From NCBI RefSeq assembly GCF_034479615.1, contig NZ_CP140255.1, positions 930,001 through 994,000 of the forward strand: a stretch of DNA of 64,000 bases. Reading direction: 5' to 3'. Positions within the stretch are counted from its first letter, which is position 1, and every line of letters begins with the position of its first letter. A program made the position numbers and the translations under genes. Shown here piece after piece: positions 24,997 through 32,738 of the stretch. This DNA is from Vreelandella neptunia (lineage in GTDB: Bacteria > Pseudomonadota > Gammaproteobacteria > Pseudomonadales > Halomonadaceae). A model generated the notes under the pieces. It worked only from the letters and a program-made list of their open reading frames with translations. It did not search any database and was not told the DNA's origin.

Positions 24997-27774
24997 ATGC
25001 GAGGGGCAAAAGCAGAGCAGCAGACCAAAACGACGCAGCAAGCCAAAACCACATGCCCATACTGTGGCGTTGGCTGTGGCGTGACGGCAACCGTTGAGGC
25101 GGGCACGCTGAGCGCTGTCGAGGGCGACCGCGAGCATCCGGCGAACTTCGGGCGGCTGTGTGTCAAAGGTTCTGCGCTACACGAAACCTTGGGGAGTCAA
25201 GGACGGCTGACTCACCCTCGCGTTGATGGTGTTGAGGTCTCCTGGGCCACCGCCTTAAGCACTACTGCCGAACGCTTAAACACCCTGCGGGCCGAGCATG
25301 GCAATCACAGCGTGGCCGCGTATCTCTCCGGCCAACTGCTTACCGAAGATTACTATGTGGCCAATAAGCTGTTTAAAGGCTTTTTAGGTACGCCTCATTT
25401 AGATACTAACTCGAGGCTGTGCATGGCCTCAGCGGTGGTTGGCTACAAGCGCGCCTTCGGTGCCGATGCGGTGCCGTGTAATTACGAGGATTTGGAAGAG
25501 GCGGAATTGATCGTGTTGGTGGGTTCCAACCTGGCCTGGAATCACCCGGTGCTCTATCAGCGTATTAAAGTCGCTAAAGAGCGCAATCCATTGATGCGTT
25601 TGGTGGTGATCGACCCGCGCGTCACCGACAGCTGCGAAATCGCCGACCTCTACCTAGGGATTAAACCAGGCAGCGATGCTTACCTGTTTAACGGTCTGCT
25701 GGCGTGGATGGCGCAGCGCCGCAGGCTCGATACCCTCTACCTTGAGCGCCACACCGAAGGGTTTGACGATGCCCTGGCGGCGGCCCAGCAAACCGCGGGC
25801 TCGGTGGCGGAGGTAGCGGCGGCTTGCGATGTCGACCCCGAGCGCCTGGAAACCTTCTATTACTGGTTCGCCAGTCAGCTACATGTGGTCACGCTCTATT
25901 CCCAGGGCGTTAATCAATCCGCCAGCGGTACCGATAAGTGTAACGCGATTATTAACTGCCACTTGGCGGGCGGCAAAATCGGCTTGCCGGGGGCGGGGCC
26001 GTTCTCGATTACCGGCCAGCCCAACGCCATGGGGGGGCGCGAAGTAGGCGGGCTGGCCAACCAGCTAGCCGCGCATATGGATTACCACACCCCAGGCGCC
26101 CTGGATCTGGTCAGCCGCTTCTGGGCCACCGACAGCTTGACGCCTATCCTGCCGGAAGGGCCAGGTTATAAAGCAGTGGAGCTGTTTGAGGCCATTGAAC
26201 GTGGCGAGATAAAAGCGCTGTGGGTGATGGCTACCAATCCCGCGATTAGCCTGCCTGATGCTGCGCGGGTGCGTGTTGCGCTGGAAAAGTGCCCACTGGT
26301 GATTGTTTCCGAGTGCGCTGCCCATACCGATCTGTTGCCTTATGCCGACATTGTGCTGCCTGCCTCGGGCTGGTCGGAAAAAGATGGCACCGTGACTAAC
26401 TCCGAGCGGCGTATTTCTCGCCAGCGGGGCATGCTGCCGCCCCCAGGTGAGGCCCGCCACGACTGGTGGATAATGTGTGAGGTGGCGAAACGGTTGGGGT
26501 TTGCCGAGGCGTTTAACTACGCGCACCCTTGGGAGATTTTCGACGAGCACGCTCGTCTCTCTGGGTTTGAAAACGGACTTGAAAACGGGGTTGATAACAG
26601 CACGGTGCCTGGCAGCCCGCAGCGGTTGTTTGATATATCGGGTTTGGTGGGCCTGGGCCGGGATGGCTACGACGCCTTAGCTCCCATCCAATGGCCGGTC
26701 ACAAAGGCCGCACCCCATGGCACTGCTCGGTTGTTTGAGGATGGCGAGTTTGCCACCGCGAATGGTCGCGCCAAGCTGCTGGCGATCAAGCCCCAAGGGC
26801 CTGAACAGGCGCTGAGTGCCGCCTACCCGCTGCGTTTGAACACCGGCCGGATTCGTGATCAATGGCACACCATGACCCGCACTGCGCGCTCACTGCGGTT
26901 AATGAATCACCGCGCCGAACCCTTTATGGATGTGCATCCGGAGGACGCCCACGCCGCCGGTGTTATGGATCAAGGGCTGGCAGTGTTAACCGCCGCGAAA
27001 GGCGAATTTCGCGCCCGGGTGCGCGTGTCCAACGCCCAACGCCGCGGAGAGATCTTCGTACCCATCCACTGGACTGACTGCTTTACCCAGCAGGCCAGAA
27101 GCAGCGCGCTAATTGACAGCATTACTGATCCGCTCTCTGGGCAGCCTGAATCGAAGCACGGCGCCGTGGCGCTGGCGCCGCTTGCTACCGATTGGCAGGC
27201 CACCCTATTGGTCGCCGATGGGGCAACGGAATTAACGCCTTGGTGCACCAGTGCCTACTGGACACGTATTCCCATGCGCGGCTGCCAGCGCTGGCAGCTT
27301 GCCAATACGCAGTCGGTTAATGATTGGTTGGCGCAGTTGAAAACGTGGCTGCCCGGCGACGTATCGGTTGTCAGCCAGGATCCGACTAACGGACGTCTGC
27401 GTGCCGCCTGCGTAGAAAACGGTCAGTTGCGCTGGTGGCTGATGGTCGGCCCGCCCAAAGAGTTGCCAGGGCTAGCGTGGCTGGAAGCGCGTTTTAACGA
27501 GACGGCACTGAGCGATACCCACCGCCGTCGACTATTGGCAGGCTGCGACGACGGCGCGGCGGATACCGGCCCGGTGGTATGCAGTTGCCACCAAGTGGGC
27601 CAAACCACCATCGTCAACGCTATCCGCGAGGGCGACACCAGCGTAGAAGCGTTGGGCGCCAGACTCGCTTGCGGCACCCAGTGCGGTAGCTGTATTCCCG
27701 AATTGAAATCACTTATTGAAGAGGAGCGGCCCAATGCCCGCACTAAGCAACCCCTTGCTACAGAAGTGGTTTAA
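24997..27774 (+). CDS. nasA: Assimilatory nitrate reductase catalytic subunit (molybdopterin)
   Basis: Cytoplasmic Mo-bis-MGD nitrate reductase, 925 residues, reducing nitrate to nitrite. The N-terminal 4Fe-4S ligands are Cys20, Cys23, Cys27 and Cys55 (CPYCGVGCGVTATV and LCVKGSA). The predicted Mo ligand is Cys142 in NSRLCMASAVVGYK. Further cofactor motifs include GTDKCNAIINCHLAGGKIG, GQPNAMGGREVGG and NTGRIRDQWHTMTRTARS. A C-terminal BFD-like 2Fe-2S domain (about 868-915, CSCHQVG and CGTQCGSCIPEL) is fused, as in Klebsiella NasA and many proteobacterial enzymes. It overlaps the methyltransferase gene by 41 nt. Expression likely depends on antitermination in its leader. Naming varies between species (nasA or nasC). 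Confidence 0.94.
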   Translation: MRGAKAEQQTKTTQQAKTTCPYCGVGCGVTATVEAGTLSAVEGDREHPANFGRLCVKGSALHETLGSQGRLTHPRVDGVEVSWATALSTTAERLNTLRAEHGNHSVAAYLSGQLLTEDYYVANKLFKGFLGTPHLDTNSRLCMASAVVGYKRAFGADAVPCNYEDLEEAELIVLVGSNLAWNHPVLYQRIKVAKERNPLMRLVVIDPRVTDSCEIADLYLGIKPGSDAYLFNGLLAWMAQRRRLDTLYLERHTEGFDDALAAAQQTAGSVAEVAAACDVDPERLETFYYWFASQLHVVTLYSQGVNQSASGTDKCNAIINCHLAGGKIGLPGAGPFSITGQPNAMGGREVGGLANQLAAHMDYHTPGALDLVSRFWATDSLTPILPEGPGYKAVELFEAIERGEIKALWVMATNPAISLPDAARVRVALEKCPLVIVSECAAHTDLLPYADIVLPASGWSEKDGTVTNSERRISRQRGMLPPPGEARHDWWIMCEVAKRLGFAEAFNYAHPWEIFDEHARLSGFENGLENGVDNSTVPGSPQRLFDISGLVGLGRDGYDALAPIQWPVTKAAPHGTARLFEDGEFATANGRAKLLAIKPQGPEQALSAAYPLRLNTGRIRDQWHTMTRTARSLRLMNHRAEPFMDVHPEDAHAAGVMDQGLAVLTAAKGEFRARVRVSNAQRRGEIFVPIHWTDCFTQQARSSALIDSITDPLSGQPESKHGAVALAPLATDWQATLLVADGATELTPWCTSAYWTRIPMRGCQRWQLANTQSVNDWLAQLKTWLPGDVSVVSQDPTNGRLRAACVENGQLRWWLMVGPPKELPGLAWLEARFNETALSDTHRRRLLAGCDDGAADTGPVVCSCHQVGQTTIVNAIREGDTSVEALGARLACGTQCGSCIPELKSLIEEERPNARTKQPLATEVV

Positions 27775-28633
27775 CGCCTTTATGCGGTTATCGCACCGCG
27801 CGCTAACGCCGTTAGTTCAGCAGGCTGCAGACATACGTTTGCCACTGCGTGGCGAGTGCCGCGCCGGGCAGGTTTACTTGGTCGGCGCAGGCAGCGGCGA
27901 TGCAGAGCTGTTAACCCTCAAGGCTGCACGCTTACTTATGCAGGCGGACGCCGTGGTGTATGACCGCTTGGTAGGTGATGACGTGCTGTCGCTGATTCCT
28001 AGCGGCAGCGAGCGCTACTACGTGGGCAAAGCCCGCGGTCATCACAGCGTACCCCAAGCTGAGATCGGTGAGCTGATGGTAAAACTCGCCCGGGAAGGTA
28101 AATCGGTGGTGCGCTTGAAAGGCGGCGACCCGGCGGTGTTTGCGCGGATGGGCGAAGAGCTGGATGCCCTGGCCGCTGCCGAGATCCCCGCTGCCATTGT
28201 GCCAGGGATTACCGCGGCCTCTGCCGCCGCTGCCTGCATGGGTATTCCGCTCACCGACCGTGGTCATGCCCAGCAACTACGCTTTGTGACTGCCCAGCTC
28301 TGCCGCGAAGACGGCACGCCGGATTGGGCATCGCTGGCGCGCAAGGATGAAACCCTGGTGTTTTATATGGGGCTTTCAAAAGTGAGCGCAATTTGTCATG
28401 GCCTGCGCCAGGCAGGCCTGCCGGATGAGTGGCCGATCATGCTAGTGGCTAACGCCAGCCAGCGTGAGCAGCAGTCGCTGGTGGGCTCGCTGGCGGATAT
28501 GCCCGAAAAACTCGCCGCCACACCCTTACCGTCACCCTGTTTGATTGTGGTGGGCAGCGTCGTGCAAAGAGTCGCCACGACGCCCGCTGCCCTAGCCTCC
28601 AATTTCTGCTCTGCACCGCAAACCGTGCCTTAG
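27734..28633 (+). CDS. cobA: Uroporphyrinogen-III C-methyltransferase (siroheme synthesis)
   Basis: SAM-dependent uroporphyrinogen-III methyltransferase (SUMT), about 299 residues, making precorrin-2 for siroheme, the prosthetic group of NirB. Motifs: VYLVGAGSGDAELLTLKA, YDRLVGDDVLSLIP, RLKGGDPAVFARMGEEL, VPGITAASAAAACMGIPLTDR and VVGSVV. There is no CysG-type dehydrogenase/ferrochelatase domain, so another protein completes siroheme. ATG 27734 has AGAGGAG upstream, inside nasA; the two genes overlap by 41 nt, ensuring coupled synthesis. An N-terminal extension of about 35 residues precedes the catalytic domain. The stop codon lies within the terminator hairpin. Confidence 0.92.
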   Translation: MPALSNPLLQKWFNAFMRLSHRALTPLVQQAADIRLPLRGECRAGQVYLVGAGSGDAELLTLKAARLLMQADAVVYDRLVGDDVLSLIPSGSERYYVGKARGHHSVPQAEIGELMVKLAREGKSVVRLKGGDPAVFARMGEELDALAAAEIPAAIVPGITAASAAAACMGIPLTDRGHAQQLRFVTAQLCREDGTPDWASLARKDETLVFYMGLSKVSAICHGLRQAGLPDEWPIMLVANASQREQQSLVGSLADMPEKLAATPLPSPCLIVVGSVVQRVATTPAALASNFCSAPQTVP

Positions 28634-28658
28634 CGGCAGGGTTTGCGGTGCGCGTTTT
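28613..28658 (+). terminator. Terminator overlapping the end of the methyltransferase gene
   Basis: GCACCGCAAACC (28613-28624) pairs perfectly with GGTTTGCGGTGC (28640-28651), followed by GCGTTTTAT. The coding stop (28631-28633) lies in the loop. It separates nasA-cobA from the nitrite channel gene, perhaps allowing partial read-through. Confidence 0.8.
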
Positions 28659-28710
28659 ATGTTTCTGACCCTTCTATTCCTTAAAACCCACAACAACGGA
28701 AACGCTCTCT

Positions 28711-29520
28711 ATGTCCTACTTATTGCCTGCCGAATTTGCCACCAAGATGGTCGATGCTGGTGAAGCCAAGCTGCATATGTCTACCCGTGATGCGCTGATT
28801 CGCGCTTTTATGGCGGGGGCTATATTGGCCATCGCGGCGGTGTTTGCGGTGACCGTAGCGGTGCAAACCGGCTACCCGATTATCGGCGCCATCCTGTTTC
28901 CGGTCGGCTTCTCGATACTCTATCTAATGGGCTTTGATCTGTTGACCGGGGTATTTGTGTTAACGCCGCTGGCGTGGCTGGATAAACGGCCTGGGGTAAC
29001 GATTAATCGTATTCTCAAGCACTGGGGCATTGTGTTTATCGGTAATTTTGGTGGGGCATTAACGGTCGCCTTTCTTATGGCAATTGTCTTTACCTACGGC
29101 TTTAGCACCGAACCCAGCGAAGTGGGGCGGGTCATTGGTGAAGTGGGCGAAGGGCGCACCGTGGGTTATAAAGAGTATGGTGCTGGCGGCATGGCGACGA
29201 TTTTTATCCGCGGCATACTGTGCAACTGGATGGTGTCGCTAGGGGTAGTGGGGGCAATGATCTCAACCACGGTGAGCGGTAAGGTTATTGCCATGTGGAT
29301 GCCGATTATGCTGTTCTTCGGTATGGGCTTTGAGCACTCGGTGGTCAACATGTTCCTGTTCCCATCTGGGCTGATGATGGGCGGTAACTTCTCGATTATG
29401 GATTACCTGATCTGGAACGAAATTCCGGTAGTGCTGGGTAACTTGATCGGTGGCTTGGCATTAACGGGGCTCACGCTCTACACCACTCACGTGCGTACCG
29501 CGCCCCAGAAAGCTTTATAG
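28711..29520 (+). CDS. Formate/nitrite transporter (FNT) family channel, NirC-like
   Basis: Pentameric FNT-family channel, 269 residues with six hydrophobic segments. Family motifs: PIIGAILFPVGFSILYLMG and the C-terminal MGFEHSVVNMFLFPSGLMMGGNFS, which supplies the central histidine; ILCNWMVSLGV marks the other half-helix. Location after nasA-cobA favours nitrite (or nitrite export/import balance) as substrate over formate. The start ATG 28711 has only a weak ribosome site. A dedicated nitrate importer is not in the window, so nitrate uptake must rely on genes elsewhere. Confidence 0.88.
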   Translation: MSYLLPAEFATKMVDAGEAKLHMSTRDALIRAFMAGAILAIAAVFAVTVAVQTGYPIIGAILFPVGFSILYLMGFDLLTGVFVLTPLAWLDKRPGVTINRILKHWGIVFIGNFGGALTVAFLMAIVFTYGFSTEPSEVGRVIGEVGEGRTVGYKEYGAGGMATIFIRGILCNWMVSLGVVGAMISTTVSGKVIAMWMPIMLFFGMGFEHSVVNMFLFPSGLMMGGNFSIMDYLIWNEIPVVLGNLIGGLALTGLTLYTTHVRTAPQKAL

Positions 29521-29593
29521 ATGAAGAAATTAAATGCCAAGCTTTCGCTACTGTGAAGCCCTAGGTTGATGATAAACATCGGAGCTTAGCCGA

Positions 29594-29691
29594 GGTCGGA
29601 ATCAACCCGTAGCGGGGGGCTTTCGCCATGGATGGCGAAAGTAGCGCCCATGGATGGGTCTACAGCGCCTCCGCGTAGGGTTGTTCCGACC
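29594..29691. repeat. Structured intergenic element (nested palindromes, REP/MITE-like)
   Basis: Outer arms GGTCGGAATCAACCC (29594-29608) and GGGTTGTTCCGACC (29678-29691) are inverted with a single-base gap. Inside are the palindrome CTTTCGCCATGGATGGCGAAAG arms (29620-29641) and a related CCATGGATGG copy at 29648-29657. The CCATGGATGG core is reminiscent of repeats I recall from Halomonas and Pseudomonas genomes. It is probably a dispersed non-coding repeat; copy number cannot be judged from one window. Confidence 0.55.
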
Positions 29692-29735
29692 GTTTGCAAT
29701 GTTCGCTCCGGCGGAGGTTTTTTAGGGGAAGTATA

Positions 29736-31451
29736 ATGGCAGCGCTGACCATTTCGCTTGGCCAGCACTCTGATAAAGGGCGCAAGCCAAGCAATCAGGA
29801 TTTTTACGGCGCTTATCTACCCAGCGACCTCCAGCGCGCCACCAAAGGCATTGCGATCGCGTTAGCGGATGGGATCAGCAGCAGCGAAGTGAGCCGGGAA
29901 GCGAGTGAAGCAGCAGTAGGCGGGTTTTTAACAGACTACTACGCCACCCCGGCTACCTGGGCGGTTAAGACCTCCGCCCAACGGGTACTGCAGGCCACCA
30001 ATGCATGGCTTTATGCCCAAACCCGGCAAAGCCAGTACCGCTACAACCTGGATCGTGGCTATGTGTGTACCCTCAGCGCGATGGTGATTAAGTCCACCAC
30101 TGCGCATCTGTTTCACGTTGGCGATAGCCGTATCTATCAGCTCGCCGGCAATACGCTGGAGCCGCTGACCGAGGATCACCGCTTCTGGGCCTCCCGGGAA
30201 GTCAGTCATTTAAGCCGCGCCATGGGGGCCAGCCAGCACCTGGAGCTGGATTATTCCTCGGTATCGCTGAGTGTCGGCGATGTGTTTGTACTCACCACCG
30301 ACGGTGTTTATGAGTGGCTGACCGGCACCGAAATGGCCGCGCTGATTCACGCCCATTGGGGCGATCTCGACGCGGCGGCTGAGGCGCTAATCGCTGCCGC
30401 AATCGATAATGGCAGCGATGACAACCTCACCGTGCAAATTGTGCGCATTGATTCGCTGCCTGAGCGCCACGCTAATGAACTCTACGCGGCGCTGAGCACC
30501 CTGCCGTCACCGTCTGAGTTGCGCGCAGGAAGCGAGCTGGACGGCTACCGCATTGTGCGACAACTGCATGCCAGCAGCCGCAGCCATGTCTATCTGGCGG
30601 AAGAGGTAGCGAGTGGCGAGAAGGTGGCACTTAAAACCCTCTCAACCGAGCTAAGCCAAGACCCGACGAGTATCGAGCGGTTCGTGCGCGAAGAGTGGAT
30701 TGCCCGGCGCATCGATAATCAGCACGTGCTTAAAGCCCCCGCCCAAGAGCGTCCGCGCCACTACCTTTACACCGTGTTGGCCTATATCGAAGGGCAAACC
30801 CTGACCCAGTGGATGCGCGACCACCCCAACGCCGAATTAGCTAGCGTACGCCCCATCGTCGAGCAGATCGCCAAGGGGCTGCGCGCCTTTCATCGCCTGG
30901 AAATGCTGCATCAAGATTTGCGCCCCGATAACGTCATGATCGATAGCCACGGAACGGTGAAGCTGATTGATTTTGGCGCTGCCAAGGTGGCGGGTCTTGC
31001 TGAAGAGGTCAATGCGGCTAGCGACGATATTCTAGGCACCGCCCAGTACACCGCGCCGGAGTATTTTCTGGGTGAAGGTGGTACGTCCCGTTCGGATCAG
31101 TACTCCCTGGCGGTGATCACCTATCAGATGCTAACCGGCACGCTGCCTTATGGCACTGAGGTGGCCAAAACCCGCACTCGGGCAGCGCAGCATAAGCTTG
31201 CCTATCAATCGGCGCTTAGCGAGAACCGTGAGCTGCCCGCCTGGGTAGATGAGGTGCTCAAAAAGGCTCTTCATCCTAATCCACACAAACGCTTTCCAGC
31301 TCTTTCGGAGTTTATCTTCGAACTACGCTCGCCCAGTCAAGAAATGCTGAAACGTGCTCAATTACCGCTACTAGAGCGCGACCCGGTGCTGTTCTGGAAG
31401 GGCGTTTCACTAGTATTGGCGCTAGTGGTTATCGCGCTGTTATTGCGGTGA
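29736..31451 (+). CDS. Bifunctional PP2C phosphatase / Ser-Thr protein kinase, membrane anchored
   Basis: 571-residue fusion. Residues about 1-235 are a PP2C-type phosphatase with intact metal motifs (KGRKPSNQDF, ALADGISSSE, HVGDSRIYQL, LTTDGVYEWL, GSDDNLTVQ). Residues about 255-530 are a Hanks-type kinase: invariant Lys in VALKTLS, catalytic loop LHQDLRPDNVM (Gln replaces Arg of HRD), and IDFGAAK for DFG. The glycine loop (LHASSRSHVY) is degenerate. A single C-terminal membrane helix (about 553-570) anchors it facing the cytoplasm. AGGGGAAG precedes ATG 29736. The same type of gene sits in the nitrate cluster of Pseudomonas aeruginosa (PA1782, from memory), suggesting post-translational control of nitrate/nitrite metabolism. 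Confidence 0.87.
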   Translation: MAALTISLGQHSDKGRKPSNQDFYGAYLPSDLQRATKGIAIALADGISSSEVSREASEAAVGGFLTDYYATPATWAVKTSAQRVLQATNAWLYAQTRQSQYRYNLDRGYVCTLSAMVIKSTTAHLFHVGDSRIYQLAGNTLEPLTEDHRFWASREVSHLSRAMGASQHLELDYSSVSLSVGDVFVLTTDGVYEWLTGTEMAALIHAHWGDLDAAAEALIAAAIDNGSDDNLTVQIVRIDSLPERHANELYAALSTLPSPSELRAGSELDGYRIVRQLHASSRSHVYLAEEVASGEKVALKTLSTELSQDPTSIERFVREEWIARRIDNQHVLKAPAQERPRHYLYTVLAYIEGQTLTQWMRDHPNAELASVRPIVEQIAKGLRAFHRLEMLHQDLRPDNVMIDSHGTVKLIDFGAAKVAGLAEEVNAASDDILGTAQYTAPEYFLGEGGTSRSDQYSLAVITYQMLTGTLPYGTEVAKTRTRAAQHKLAYQSALSENRELPAWVDEVLKKALHPNPHKRFPALSEFIFELRSPSQEMLKRAQLPLLERDPVLFWKGVSLVLALVVIALLLR

Positions 31452-31550
31452 TGTCGCGGTCTCTGATCAGGAAACAATAAACAACGGGGTTGAAGTGGGG
31501 CGGTCTCCACCCCATGTTAGTTAACACGCTATCAATAGAAAAGGACGTTA

Positions 31551-32363
31551 ATGATGCAAAATGTGATGCCTAACCCCGGTTTCGGTACCTTTCGCCTGGA
31601 AGGCGATACGCTCAAGCAGAGCATTCATGCGGCGCTTGAAGCGGGGTATCGGCATATCGACACGGCGCAGTTTTATGGCAACGAAGCGGATGTCGGTGCA
31701 GCAATTCGTGACAGCGAGGTGCACCGCAGCGATATTTTCCTCACCACTAAGGTATGGTTTGATAACCTGGAGCCTGCCACGCTGAAGGCCAGCGTAGATG
31801 AAAGTCTCCAGAAACTGGGCACAGGTTACGTTGATCTGCTGTTAATTCACTGGCCGTCGCCCAACAATGAAGTGCCGATGGCAGATTATTTGACGGCTCT
31901 TAAAGAGGTCAAAGCAGAAGGTAAAGCGCGCCATATTGGTATTTCCAATTTCACCTGCGAACAAGTGGATGAAGCGGTTAATATTCTGGGTAAAGGTGAA
32001 ATTCTGACCAATCAGATCGAGGTTCATCCTTTCTTACAGAACCGCAAACTGGTCGAGCACTGCGAGCAGCATGGCATTCAGATTACTGCTTTTATGCCGC
32101 TAGCTGTGGGCAAGGTCATGGACGACCCGACCCTTAAGCAGATTGCCGACGCGCATCACGCCACGCCCGCGCAAATTGCCCTTGCTTGGGTGAAACAGCG
32201 CAATATGATTACGATCCCTTCATCGACCAAAGCGCGTAATATCCAAAGCAATATTGCCGCCTTTGATATAGTGCTAAGCGATAGTGAAATAGCAGAGATT
32301 GCCATGTTGGATCGCCAGGAGCGTATTGCCAACCCCGACTTTGCTCCCGCCTGGGATGAGTAA
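31551..32363 (+). CDS. dkgB: Aldo/keto reductase, DkgB-like
   Basis: NADPH-dependent aldo/keto reductase, 270 residues, resembling 2,5-diketo-D-gluconate reductase B. The AKR tetrad is visible: Asp and Tyr in HIDTAQFYGNE, Lys in LTTKVWFDN, His in LLIHWPSP; the NADPH-binding region is TIPSSTKARNIQSN. AAGGAC lies before ATG 31551 (a second ATG follows at 31554). It is monocistronic, separate from the nitrate genes. Physiological substrates are probably methylglyoxal and other reactive aldehydes, as for E. coli DkgB. Confidence 0.87.
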   Translation: MMQNVMPNPGFGTFRLEGDTLKQSIHAALEAGYRHIDTAQFYGNEADVGAAIRDSEVHRSDIFLTTKVWFDNLEPATLKASVDESLQKLGTGYVDLLLIHWPSPNNEVPMADYLTALKEVKAEGKARHIGISNFTCEQVDEAVNILGKGEILTNQIEVHPFLQNRKLVEHCEQHGIQITAFMPLAVGKVMDDPTLKQIADAHHATPAQIALAWVKQRNMITIPSSTKARNIQSNIAAFDIVLSDSEIAEIAMLDRQERIANPDFAPAWDE

Positions 32364-32443
32364 GGGGACTAATAAGCAGGGCTTGAAACGCTAAGCGATG
32401 GACGCTAATAGATGAACTTCAATTGATAGTATGTGTCGTAGGG

Positions 32444-32465
32444 GATGCCTGCCCAGGCAGGCATC
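32444..32465. other. Perfect hairpin upstream of arfA
   Basis: GATGCCTGCC-CA-GGCAGGCATC: 10-bp perfect inverted repeat followed by TTTAAAA, 22 nt before the arfA start codon. It may terminate the preceding transcript or fold in the arfA leader; its GATGCC/GGCATC sequences recur in the hairpins after the gene. Confidence 0.55.
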
Positions 32466-32486
32466 TTTAAAAGAACGGAGAAAACG

Positions 32487-32636
32487 ATGAAACAGCGCAA
32501 GATAAAAGACAACGCGTTAAAAGCGCAACTGCGGACGCCAATGTTTAAAATGCAGCAGCAAACTCCGAAAAAAGGTAAAGGCAGCTACTCCCGTAAAGGA
32601 CGCAACTCTCTGAGAGGGCATCGCCAAGCCGCTTAA
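32487..32636 (+). CDS. arfA: Alternative ribosome-rescue factor ArfA
   Basis: Basic 49-residue protein with the ArfA signature: KIKDNALKAQL near the N-terminus and the C-terminal KKGKGSYSRKGRNSLRGH, corresponding to IKDNAIEALL and KKGKGSYMRKGKHGNRGN in E. coli. ArfA recruits RF2 to release ribosomes stalled on stop-less mRNA when tmRNA is saturated. The E. coli gene encodes 72 residues but only about the first 55 are functional, because its mRNA is cut in a hairpin. Here the reading frame itself stops at 49 residues, and a perfect 11-bp hairpin spans the stop codon. ACGGAG (32475-32480) precedes ATG 32487. RF2 contact residues in the basic tail are conserved. Confidence 0.88.
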   Translation: MKQRKIKDNALKAQLRTPMFKMQQQTPKKGKGSYSRKGRNSLRGHRQAA

Positions 32637-32656
32637 TCTGGCGTTTTGGCGATGCC
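32617..32656 (+). promoter_or_regulatory. Hairpin spanning the arfA stop codon (RNase III/terminator-like)
   Basis: GGCATCGCCAA (32617-32627) and TTGGCGATGCC (32646-32656) form an 11-bp perfect stem; the TAA stop (32634-32636) is in the loop. In E. coli, RNase III cleavage at a comparable arfA hairpin makes a stop-less mRNA, placing ArfA under tmRNA control. The left arm is translated, so ribosomes must melt it. Confidence 0.75.
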
Positions 32657-32671
32657 TTCCCCAGGCATCGT

Positions 32672-32736
32672 GTGCAGCATCCCCCATGCTGTACATTGTC
32701 CCATCAGTTTGGCCGATCCAATGGGTCGGCTTTTTT
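32672..32736 (+). terminator. Tandem hairpins and intrinsic terminator after arfA
   Basis: A stem-loop GTGCAGCAT-CCCCC-ATGCTGTAC (32672-32694) is followed by GCCGATCC-AAT-GGGTCGGC (32712-32730) and TTTTTT. The second is a standard intrinsic terminator and lies against the convergent LysR gene, whose stop is at 32739. Confidence 0.8.
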
Positions 32737-32738
32737 AT

